Positions 36,699 through 47,700 of a DNA stretch of 64,000 bases are shown piece by piece (the stretch's first letter is position 1; every line of letters starts with the position of its first letter). The DNA lies in assembly GCF_027244095.1 (NCBI RefSeq), contig NC_069662.1, positions 13,852,501 through 13,916,500 on the forward strand. Direction: 5' to 3'. The translations under genes and the position numbers were made by a program. The notes under the pieces are model-generated. The model saw only the letters and a program-made list of their open reading frames with translations. It had not been told where the DNA came from and did no database searches. The DNA comes from Hemicordylus capensis. Taxonomy: Eukaryota > Chordata > Lepidosauria > Squamata > Cordylidae.

Positions 36699-37107
36699 GA
36701 CACTGGACTCTTTCTGCCTTTTCTTGTTCTTCGGCACCATGTCTCTCATCATTATATTCCCATATTAGTAGTGAAGGAAGGCGTAGATTAGAGAATACAG
36801 TCAACATGGGTGGTATCGGTGACTAAGCGTAGGTGATATCGGGACAATGGGGGGAACTGTGGAAGAGCTGCTCGAACAATGAGCCATATTGCACAGCTCT
36901 GGCACTGCTTTGAAGGACACAGCAGCCCGGCAGCACCATGTGTCCAGAATGCAGCACTGGATGTCAGCCAGCCTACAGTGTGGGCCACAGACTAATAGTT
37001 CTCTCAAAGAAGGGAGATAACTGTAGACAGGCTTATACTTAAGGTTAGGTGAAAAAAGAATGGCTGACAACCAGACTAACGCAGTGTGTGGCCATCAAAT
37101 GAAGCTC

Positions 37108-37474
37108 GTGTGTTTGACATGCATTCCACATTCATCCAGATCATGGTGCAGAGCAATGAAGGGTCTGTTACATGGGTTTTCTGGCCATCATCAGCTTCAC
37201 TGTGGCCTTCCATGCTAGAATGTTACTGATGGATTTAAATTTATTTATTTATTTATTTATCATTTATTTATCATTTATTTATTTATTTTGTATTTAACAT
37301 ATTTTTATACCGCCCAAAACTTACATCTCTGGGTGGTTTACAACAAAAACAAGAAATTTTAAACACAACAATTTAAATTTTTTAAAACAATATTCTAAAA
37401 ACAACATTAAAACAATTTAATGAAGCCAAGCAGATCACCTTCAGCATGCTGTTCTTCTGCAGTGTTTGGATGCC
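37108..37474 (+). pseudogene. Decayed V2R seven-helix exon fragment downstream of gene B
   Basis: Same pseudo-exon as after gene A: part one (37108-37230) reads FDMHS...[16 protein letters not shown] in pieces, then a (TTTA)n LINE tail (37232-37415), then [19 protein letters not shown]. It stops abruptly at about 37474, where sequence equal to 16648 of the A-B spacer begins. About 5.6 kb of spacer, counted on the A copy, is therefore absent here. Confidence 0.82.
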
Positions 37475-38999
37475 AGGGCTGCATTGGGGGCACTGAGAGG
37501 GCGGTGGAATGTATGTGGGGAGGGAGCCAGGATTTGAGCAGACTGGCTACCTAAGGGTGGGAGTATTCATTGCTGCCAAGTGCAGCAGGGCGCAGTCAAC
37601 ATGGAGACCAGGGGTCCCTAGATGGTTTTTAATGTAACCTGAGTTAATTGTAGCTCCCGCACAGGTTGAATCAGGAAGGCCCCACTCTGAATGCACATGG
37701 TGCCCACACACTGCCTTGAAACTGTCACTCAGAACAAAACTCACTCTACACTCAGATGAAAAAAATTAGAGAGAACACTGATGGAGACCAGGCCTCCCAG
37801 AAGAGTTGTATATCAATGGCACATATTGTAATACATGCTTGGAGTGCAGAAATGTGAAAAAAATGCTTGAATACAGATCAGCAATCATGTTCACTGGCCA
37901 CATATTTCACAAGTGTTGAGCACACATGAATGGCTGCTGTTCATTCTCAGCTCTACGACAGCAGTGGGGGAGCAAAGGGGGTTAATCTTTGCAAGGATGA
38001 AAGCAGTGCCCTCCACCTTTGACCCAGCTTCTGGAGGGGAATATAGTATTTGTGCATGCATGGAGATGTACACACACACACACACACACACACAATGCCT
38101 CTGCATATTCCTCCCATCATAATGATGGGCATTTTACGAGCCAATAAATCATGCAGCAAGGTGTGCATTGAAGAATGGGGTGGGTTGGGGAGGTTGAAGG
38201 GAGGGATCACTGTTCTATCAGGCAAAAAGGTTTCCCTTCCTACTTCAGATCTGGAAACATAAACCCACACAGACAGGTCATGCTAAAAAATCTGGTCCTG
38301 AAGTCATGAATAAGGAGGAAAAGCAAAAACCATTGATGAAAAGGCAGGCAAGTGGGGCAGGTGGAGCAGGGGAAGAGGACAACCTCCATCTAATCCATCT
38401 GATTCACACAATGCATGCCAGAGAGTGAACTGAATGAAATTACTATGGTCCAGGACCAGCAAACAGTACCTGCGAACCAACAAATCACAGATACAGGTCA
38501 GAGGCAATTTCCGTTGTTGGAAAAATAATGCGGCCACCTTTGAGACCCAGATCCCTCTTTCCACACCCCACTAGTCATGAGAACAATCCTCAAAGGTCTC
38601 TTTCCAGGATCTGCTTCAAAACAACTGTGAGGAGGGAAATCGCTATGCTCCTTTCTTCAGAAGTCAAACAAGAGAACCAACCGGCTTCCTTAAAGATTGG
38701 TGGGTTTCACAGTAGAGGCTTCTTGGAATGTCACCTGTGGGTTCAAGCAGTGCTCTAGCTGAGTTCGTGTGAACTGGGGAGCGAAAGAGCCCTTTCTCTC
38801 TTCTACATACACACACATACCCCTTGCTGAGTGTGATACTCCAGAAAGAGAAGGCGGCACCAGTAGATTACAATCAGAAAGGCACATGGGAATGCAGGGT
38901 GGGATATGTGTCCCTAAATAGCTCCCCCTCTCACACACGGGAAAAAATCTGGGGCCCGTAGCATTTGCTACTTTTGCTACTAGGTTAATCCAGCCGTGG
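37475..38999. mobile_element. Truncated copy of the 2.1-kb DNA element, B-C spacer
   Basis: Corresponds to 16648-18630 of the A-B spacer but lacks the left end, because a deletion joins it to the V2R pseudo-exon at about 37474. A second deletion removes the stretch equal to about 18175-18570. A (CA)n run lies at about 38068-38095. The right end TTAATCCAGCCGTG is kept. Confidence 0.6.
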
Positions 39000-39099
39000 T
39001 GAGGTGGCCAAGGAACAGCCTTCCAGGGTTTTTGCGGCCCAAAGGGTTGGGAATGCGGGGGGGGGAGGCTCGACTCACCAACTCAGAGTTCCCCTCCCC

Positions 39100-39470
39100 C
39101 CACCCAGCTGGTTGCTGTGCCCGTTGTCATCAGTTGAGTTTTCTTTACATTTAGGCATAGTCCCATTTTTTCACTGTGCTCCTTGACTTTCATTACTAGA
39201 GCTTGCAGATCATCCGCATTCTCCGCTATCGGAATGGTGTCATCTGTATAGTATTGGTTATTGATGTTTCTTCCTCCAGCTTTAAAACTACGCTCATCTT
39301 CTTCCAATCCAGCTTCTCTCAGTATATGTTAAGCATACAAGTTGAATTAAAAGGGAGAAAGTATACAGCCTTGTCTTACTCTGAACGTCTGGTTCACCAC
39401 TATGGAGTAAATCCACCTGTCTCCGTGGAAACACAGCTGCAGCTCATTCAGACATGTCCTTGTGCGTCTA
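39100..39470 (-). mobile_element. RTE/BovB LINE fragment, minus strand, B-C spacer
   Basis: Paralogue of the fragment at 18745-19110. It reads FRVRQGCILSPF and GGRNINNQYYTDDTIPIAEN, so the catalytic box has decayed from YADD to YTDD. The same partial direct repeats flank it. Confidence 0.85.
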
Positions 39471-40230
39471 TTCCAGGGGGCCAAGGAACAACCTTCCAGG
39501 GTTTTTGCGGCCCAAAGGGTTGGGAATGGTGGGGGTGGCAGGCCAGACTGTGGGCATTGAGAGGGCGGGGGAATGTTTGTGGGGAGGGCGCCGGGTTTTG
39601 AGCAGAATGGGTAATTAAAGGTGGGAATTGGGGCGCAGGGGCACCCCGCAGGGTGTGGCACACCGGGAATATGCCCTGTTGCCCTGTGGGCCAGTCTGAG
39701 CCCGGGTGGCTCAACTCACCAACTCAGAGTTCCCCTCCCCACACGTGCGCTTTAAAGTTTTAACAGGAAAGCCTTTTTAGGCTAGGAGATCCCCTGTATT
39801 TGTAAAGGGGAATCCCAGCTGGATTCCCATTTACAAGTATAGCCCCCGCCGAGCCAGGCTGCCAGCCAGTTCCATGAAATGGGGGGGTGGTCCCAATTCT
39901 AACTTGGACTGGCACACACACACCCCTTTTGAGGGCCGGTCTGGTTCATCCTCGGGCCACCCAAAGGGGCCTGGCTCAGTCTGAGCTGGTTCGCGTAACC
40001 CTCTTTCTCTCCCCTCTCTGTCTACACGAAGCCAGAAGCAAAGCCTCCTTGGAATCTGCCATTCCCCAAATCTCATCCTTCCCTACCTTCTCTGAATATC
40101 CGGTGCACCACTATGGGATATTTTATCACACTAATTCTGCCATGTAATGTATTTGTTTCACTAATTTACTTTCATTCTCTTTTAATAAATTTGAATTTGT
40201 TCACTGAAACCTTGTTTTGTCCCTTTGTTT

Positions 40231-40775
40231 TGTTATTAGTTCCATGTATACCGCAGAGGGATAGACATTACAGTAGCAGCCCTAGGCTCCGCATCTTGTA
40301 ACCGTGGTTTCTGCCATAACACAGGTCCGGATGATCAAAGACAGCAAGGTTACTGAACATGAACAAAGGTTCTGCACTAAGTCTGAATCCTGAAACTATT
40401 ATTTTATTTTTACAAACTTGGGTAGATTATTTCCTGACCATGAATCCATTTATATACCACATCTTTGCAGTGCAGCCTAGAAACATTTTTTTGTTATTAG
40501 AAACATTGTTTTGTTATTAGTTCCATGTCTACCACAGAGGGATAGACATTACAGTAGCAGTCCTAGGCCCCACATCTTGTAACCGTGGTTTGTGCCATAA
40601 CACAGGTCCGGATGATCAAAGACAGCAAGGTTACTGAACATCAACAAAGGTTCTGCACTAAGTCTGAATCCCGAAATTATTATTTTTTTTTTACAAACTT
40701 GGGTAGATTATTTCCTGACCATGAATCCATTTATATACCACATCTTTGCAGTGGAGTTTAGAAACATTTTCATTC
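40231..40775. repeat. Tandem duplication of about 281 bp upstream of gene C
   Basis: The segment from TGTTATTAGTTCCATGT to CCTAGAAACATT (40231-40490) is repeated at 40512-40772 with few differences. Before gene B the same segment occurs once (19881-20140). The duplication lies about 0.75 kb upstream of the gene C start codon. Confidence 0.85.
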
Positions 40776-41510
40776 AATTGTTTATTTTCTTTCTGGGGGA
40801 TTGACATCTAATACTTGGTAATCCCTGCTTGGGCCATTTTGAGGGAAGACCTTGCTGATGAATGCTAGGATACCCTATGGAAGTGGAAGAAGGGGAATGT
40901 TCTGCCTGACATTTTAGAAGTTAAGTCACATTGGCTATGTAGGACACATTGGTGATCTGTACCCACTTGTTATAAAATCAATGAAATATACATAAATAAA
41001 ATAAATAAAGCCCCTTACTGCATGTTTAGTTTTCCTGGCACTCAACGCAAGGCCCAATGACCAGCAGGCACTTGGGTCCCCAAAGTGTTAATTGAATCCT
41101 GTTATTGCCTGCTGAATAGCAAATATTGGTTAGGAGGGAATAAAAAACGTTTTCTTGGTTTGTATAGGGACCAGAGGACTGTAGGGAAAGTGTCAATCCA
41201 CCCTGTAATTATCAAAATCACTAGTATTGAGTTCTGCTTCTTGTGGAAGCCCCATGGCTAGCTAGAGGTCATTTAATGATAAGATAGGTTAATTATAGCT
41301 CAGTTGCTCATACCAGGCTACACTCCCTCAGTGTGTAAGGATCTAAAAGTGCCAGTGTGTGCCCTAGAACTCAGGAGACGTTAAAATGAATCAAACAAGG
41401 CTCTGTCAAATGGAATTTCTGTGTTGGTAAAGTTCTTTGTAGGTAGTCTTCTCTAGCTGACAAAGCAAGTGCACAGCTGGGGTGAGATTCAAAATTTGCA
41501 GGAGCTCAGA
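40776..41510. other. Proximal upstream region of gene C; no gene seen
   Basis: Homologous to 20141-20897 before gene B, with small deletions. No recognised repeat. The gene C promoter is probably here or just upstream, but no element can be pinned down. Confidence 0.4.
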
Positions 41511-41716
41511 ATGGTTCGGTTACTACCATTCCTCCTATATCTGCCTGCTATTTTCAGCAGGCAGAACAGCAGGCAAAGACATCTGTGCAAAATTCAGCAC
41601 AATTCCAAGACAGATTCCAGAGAAGGCATTACCATTGGGGAATTTGGATCCTTCTTACAGGGTGATGTGCTTCTATTCAACTTTACTGTACCACCAGACA
41701 GATTCATAACAGGATA
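41511..41716 (+). CDS. V2R gene C, exon 1
   Basis: Begins [16 protein letters not shown], with an Arg that suits the n-region of a signal peptide, and continues through [15 protein letters not shown] to [11 protein letters not shown]. The position equal to the weak GT donor of gene B is AT here, so the only usable donor is GTGAGT at 41717. It gives a split TA|T codon (Tyr) and keeps phase 2 into exon 2. An in-frame upstream ATG lies at 41469 but is less likely. Confidence 0.75.
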
Positions 41717-44700
41717 GTGAGTAGTGCGTCTTTTGATTTAATGGTTGTATTGGGTCTTTTAGGTAGGACTGATCTAATGTATGCCTATCTGGTTTAAATT
41801 ATTCTAGTGGAGATTCATTATCAATGTCAGCTTCTGATATGCCTAACATTGAGGCTGCAGCATCTAGCCATGGTGTGTGAATGGACCTTAGCAAATCTAA
41901 TAGCACAGTCTGATCTCTAATCATTTGCATTCCAAATCTCCTGGGTTTGATCTCTGGCATCTCCAGGCACAGCTGGGAAACTGCTCTGTCTGAAAGCAGA
42001 TTCCCTGCCAGTCTCAATAAAGAATAGTGACCTAGCTAGACCAATGGCCTGATTCAATATAAGGCAACTTGATATCCTTGTATGTCCATATATCATACCA
42101 AGCACAATGATTTCCAAGGAGGTAATGTAATGTAATGTAATGTAATGTAATTTTATTTACAGTCATTGACCAAACAGAGAGTAAAAACCAGTAAACATTA
42201 AAATATGTATATACATATATACAGTTTAAGATTGGGGTGATATCCCATTATACCTTTTAAAAGCAATATAACTAAACTTAGCTACAGGAATAGAAATTAA
42301 AGCACCTTTGTCTGAAAGCCGATGTTTTACAAGGTTAGCATCGGATTGATCTGCCAGTTTACATATTAGAGGAGCAATAAGGCGTTCCCTGGGATACAAA
42401 TGGAGATTACAGTGGAGAAGGATATGTGTGACAGTTTCTGTATCTCCTGATCCACAACGGCAGTGTCGTTCTTCTAAAGGCACACCTTGAAACCTCCCAG
42501 CTAGAAGTGCGGATGGAAAGGAATTAACCCTTACTCTTGTGAATATCCATCAAAACTTAGAGAAAGTAATTGTCGACAGATATTTTGCAGGGAAAAGATC
42601 CATATTAGTTCTTATAGTTCTATCAAACTCTGGAAGTGCAGCCCAGTTTTCTTGGATCTCAGTATCAACAAAGCGTTGTTTCACTACTCTTTTGGCGTTC
42701 ACTAGACCCAATTCCAGCAGTTGGGCTGGGTCTAAGCCTAGAGAGGTGAGCTTCGTACTTACTGTAGTACACCATAATGGCTGGGGACTAACTGAAAGAA
42801 ACTCAGGAATTAAACCAACTGGTCGCAGATGTATTTTCAACCAGAAATAAATAATCAAAAGCCAGGCCAGAGATTCAATTTTTATGAAGCCAGCCTATGT
42901 CCTTAAAGTCACATTTGCTGTACATTTTGGTGTACCAAAAACATTCCTCAAGAACCGTGATTGGGTTCTTTCCAAAGTGTCAAACCTTGAGTATGGACCT
43001 TGTTGTATGCCATACAATAATTACGGAATGACCTTTGCAGTATAAAGCTTTAAGGCAGCTGGTATGTAGCCTGCACCCTGAGTTCTGAAAAAATCTTAAG
43101 ATTGCTGCTGTGCTGCGTTTTGCCGAGTCTGTGACCATACTAAGATGTGCTGATTTCCCAGCATTATGTTGAAAAATTACCCCCAGGTATTTTATTTGAT
43201 TTACCTGTTCTAGTTGGTGTCCATCTAGCATCCATACAAATTTTTTAACTTTATTGGTGAAACACATGATTTTAGATTTGTCATAATTAATCTGTAGATG
43301 CTCATCTCTGCAGTAAAGTGCTAAGGCATCTAACGCTCTTTTGAGCCCAACCCTGGTTTGAGACAGAATTACTGTGTCGTCGACATACATCAGGATTGGG
43401 ATTTTCTTGTTGGCTAGTTTTGGTGTGTGTGTGTCAGATGTCTGCAAACACTTTATCAAATCGTTAATGCAAAGATTGAATAGGTAAGGGGCTAGTACAC
43501 ACCTTTGTCGCACCCCTTTCCTAGTGGGTACTAAGTTTGTAAGGTTACCAGCATGGTCTAAACGCACTCTTATAAAGGAATTTTCGTGCATTTTTATGAG
43601 CAAGGGTAGAAGCCTTCGGTCCATAGAAGTAGCCGCCAATTTAGACCAAAGACAGCCTCTAGAAACTGCATCAAAAGCCATCTTAAGGTCTATAAAAGCG
43701 GCAAACAGGGGTCGCTTATTCCTTTTTACCTGTTTGTCCACAAGATGTTGTAATATTAGACAGTGGTCTAATCCAGATCTGTTAGCTCTAAATCCTGCCT
43801 GCTCATCCTCAATAATGCACTCCTGCTCCATCCAAGCACATAGTTTGACACAGAAGTGCTTGGCATAAAGTTTACTTATGATATTTAAAAGGCTTATTGG
43901 TCTATAATTAAAGGGATCATCCCTTCTGCCTTTCTTATGGATGGGAACCACAATCGCCGTTCCCCAATCCTGGGGGAATTGTGCTGTTTGATCAATATGT
44001 GTGAAGAGAGCAGCCAGCTCAGGAGCCCACCAATCTTTGTAGAGCTTCAGAAGTTCCGGCGGGATACAATCGTTTCCAGGTGCTTTCCTGCATTTCAGTT
44101 GCATGATTAATTGCTCTATCTCTTTAGTGGAGACCGGAGAGCAGTGTGGTAATGAACCTATTTGAAGGGGGCCTTGGGGAGAGATATCATTATAAAGTGC
44201 CCGAAAATGAGTTTCCCATCATTCTTGGGTTATTGAGCAGGCCTGAGTGGAGTGTATCTTATTATTTGCTATTGAAATTAGTCTCCAAAAGCTCATTGAG
44301 TCGTTCTTCTTCACTGCACTTATTAAAAGTGACCACTTCTTTTGTGTATCAGCCCTTTTTTTTAATCTAAGAAGGGCTTTATATTCCTTTTTCTTTTTCG
44401 GTATTTCTATAACGAGGTCGGCAGAGGGATTAGAGCTAGCATATTTTGAAAGAGTAACAAGATGTTTTTTAGCCCTAATAAACTCATAATCGAACCATTT
44501 TTTAGGGCGGTAAGATTTTAGTTCTGATCTGGCGTGGTCCGGTATGGTTATCAAAGCTTTAATTGAGCAAATAAGGATCTCATAGTTCTAAGTGACACAA
44601 TGGATGCCACCTTTTCTTTATGGAGGGCAGCAGCATCTCTAAGACCTCCTTTGTCATACAGCTGTATGACAAATGGCGATAGTAAAGGATAGATCAGTGG

Positions 44701-47700
44701 TAGAGCATCTTTTTTTCATGCAGTAGGTCCAAGGTTCAATCCATGACACCTCCAGGTTGGGCTGGGAAAGACTCCAGCCTGGAACTTTGGATAGCCATCA
44801 CCAGTCAATGTAGACACCAGTGAGCAATAGTCTGACTCGGATTAGAGCAGATTCCTATGTCCCTAGAAATTCATGCAGGGGAGCTTTCTCCCAATGGCTG
44901 CATATCAACAATGGGGAAAGATGTACTGGCTGCATATCTGTATTTCAGAAAAAATATACAGCTAGTCTTAAAGTCATTCAACTATGTTTGTTTGCTTAAC
45001 ACATTTATATTCTGCCCAAAATGCAAGTCTCTGGGCGGTTTACAACAAAACAAGAAAAACAACCAATAAAAAGATTAAAACATTTCAACCATTAAAATTT
45101 AAAATGTTAAAACTATCAAAAACACAATCAAACTATTATATGTTGTCTTCAATACTTGCAAGCAGAATATATATAAATGCAATAGACTTGTTTTGCTGAT
45201 CTATGCATGTAAAAGTACATTAAAATCTCATTGCAGTTTAATGCCTAAAAATTACCAGCATGTTCTTGCCTTCATCTTTGCAATTCAAGAGATCAACAGG
45301 AATGACCATCTCTTACCCAATATCACACTGGGATTCGAAATCTATGACAATGTTTTCAATCCGCTGATAGCCGTTGAGAACACTCTGCAGTTCCTCTTCA
45401 CAGGGCAGGGGAATCCCTTGAATTACAACTGTGACGGGAAGCAGCAGCTAGTCCTTGCCATTGGTGGGCTCACCTCCCCAAATTCCATGCAGATGGCCAG
45501 TGTCTTCAATACCTACAAGATCCCACAGGTATGTCTGTTCCTACAGAGGAGTAGCTGTAGTCATTCAGAAATGGCTACGTTCCTGAGGTAGCTCAGTTTG
45601 GAAGCAGCTTTTAAGAAGACAAGGCTTCTCAAGTGGAAGACAAGTGGAAAACAAGTGGAAGACAAGTGGAGAACATTTGTTTTTGTTCCTAAAGGAGAAA
45701 GCAAGAGGGCAAGCAAACAAACCAACAAGGGGGAAACGACAAAGTAAGTTTGTTAGGGCTAGTCTTTTATAGGGTTTAATTTCTGGCTGTACCCCTACTA
45801 ATTGTGCGAAGAGGCACCTTTTTGATGTGGTGATGATTCTCTTTATTTAGCAGGGGGAGAGTAACTGGCACAATCCAACCGCAGCACAGTACCTTCAATG
45901 ACTGTTGCTGGTGTCTATATTTCTTTTTAGATTGTGAGCCAGTCAGGGACAGGGATCCATCTTATTTATTTATTATTTCTCTAAATAAAGCATTCTGGAA
46001 AATTTTGCTGAGAAGTGGTATATAATTATTTGTTGTTGTTGGCTGGCTAGGGGTTCATTTTTGACAGGGCAGTTTCAATTTCAGTTTCAGTTGTGCCTAG
46101 AGAGAAAATGGGTGGGGATTAGCTACAGCTGTGCTCTGAAGGTGGCTCAGTTTGGAAGCCACCCTTGAGAAGACAATGCTGAGACAAGGGCAGTTTTTCT
46201 TTTTGGATATCTATGAGCAGGAGTTTGGTAACAGACATCAAATGAGTTTTGTGAGGGGTTTAGTAGGGAAGTTGCATGTGGGCCCAGAAGTGGTCTCCCT
46301 TTATCAGAAACAAGACACCAAGCATGAGAAGGTGAGTACTGCCCCACTTTTGTAACTTTCCTGGAGGAAGAGCTTGATACCTTTAATTAGATGATGATTG
46401 CAGCTTAGACCAATCTGTGAAGGAAACCATCTCTATGTCTGCATTCACACAGAACATGAAACCGGAGGTGAAGTGACCTCCAGTTTCAAAAACTGTATGT
46501 CTGTTTGTGGACAACCACAGTTTCAACAGAAAATGAAGTTGCGGTTTTCCTCCCCTGAGAGTGATTTGCACTTTTGGTTTCTAATGAAGACTACCACTTG
46601 GACATTTCCACCAGAGGACTTGGAACCACAGTTCCAAACCACAGTTTGGTCTATGCAAATGCAGCCACTATATTCTAAATTCTAAATAACCAATAAAACC
46701 AGTTATGAAGCAAGAATGCCTGCAGAAGAGGGGCTGCCTCCCAGAGTGTGACTATCTGCCTGAGGTGCAGAAGTTGTGGGTGTGCGTTCGGTGAAAACAG
46801 CTCCTGGTTCTCAGGTAACAAGTGCATTCTCTTGATGCCAAGATGGCGGACCTGGAGAAGCTCAGGGAAGCAGAGAGGTCTGTGGATGAGACCCTCAGGA
46901 ATATGATAGAGGCATCCAATTCCCATGCTGACATCTCCTCTACTCTCATAATGATGATGATGATGATGATGATGATGAATTCGATTTCTATACCGCCCTT
47001 CCAAAAATGGCTCAAGGCAGTTTACACAGAGAAATAATAAATAAATAAGATGGCTCCCTGTCCCCAAAGGGCTCACATTCTAAAAAAAAAAAATACTGGA
47101 GGTACTATGCTGGGGGTGGATAGGGCCAGTTACTCTCCCCCTGCTAAATAAAGAGAATCACCACAGTAAAAGGTGCCTCTTTGCCCAGTTAGCAGGGGAT
47201 GAAAATCTTAGGGATGCAGGGCATCAGTCTGAAGAAGTGAGGACTGCTCTCTTAGAAGGAACACCTTCCTTGGGTAATGCTCCCAAATCCTCTCACACAT
47301 AGGATACTCCTCCAGGGATTGGGGGCCTCCTAGTAGTGGGCAATTTGATAATTAGGAACTGGGGAAGGGGAAGAAGAGTGCAACAAAGATGATCAGGGGC
47401 ATAGTGCACCTTTCATATAAGGTAAGTCTACAGTGTCTGGGGCTTTTTAGTTTGGAAAAGGGGTGGCTATGGGGAGACATGATGGACGTTTATAAAATTA
47501 TGCATGGAGAAGAGAGAGTGGACAGAGAGAAATCTTTCTCCCTCTCTAACAAATCTCATGGGTCTGAAGGCCAGGTAAAATAGGACCAACTAAAGGAAGT
47601 CATTTTTCACAGAGCAGAAAATTAATCTATGGAATTCTCTGCTATGGGATGTGGCAAATATAGAAAGAAAGAAAAAAGGCATACCCTTACCTCTTGCCAG

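Noticed and set aside
46949-46977. Methionine-rich peptide from the (ATG)n run
   Set aside because: Pure microsatellite translation inside a reversed SINE-like repeat.
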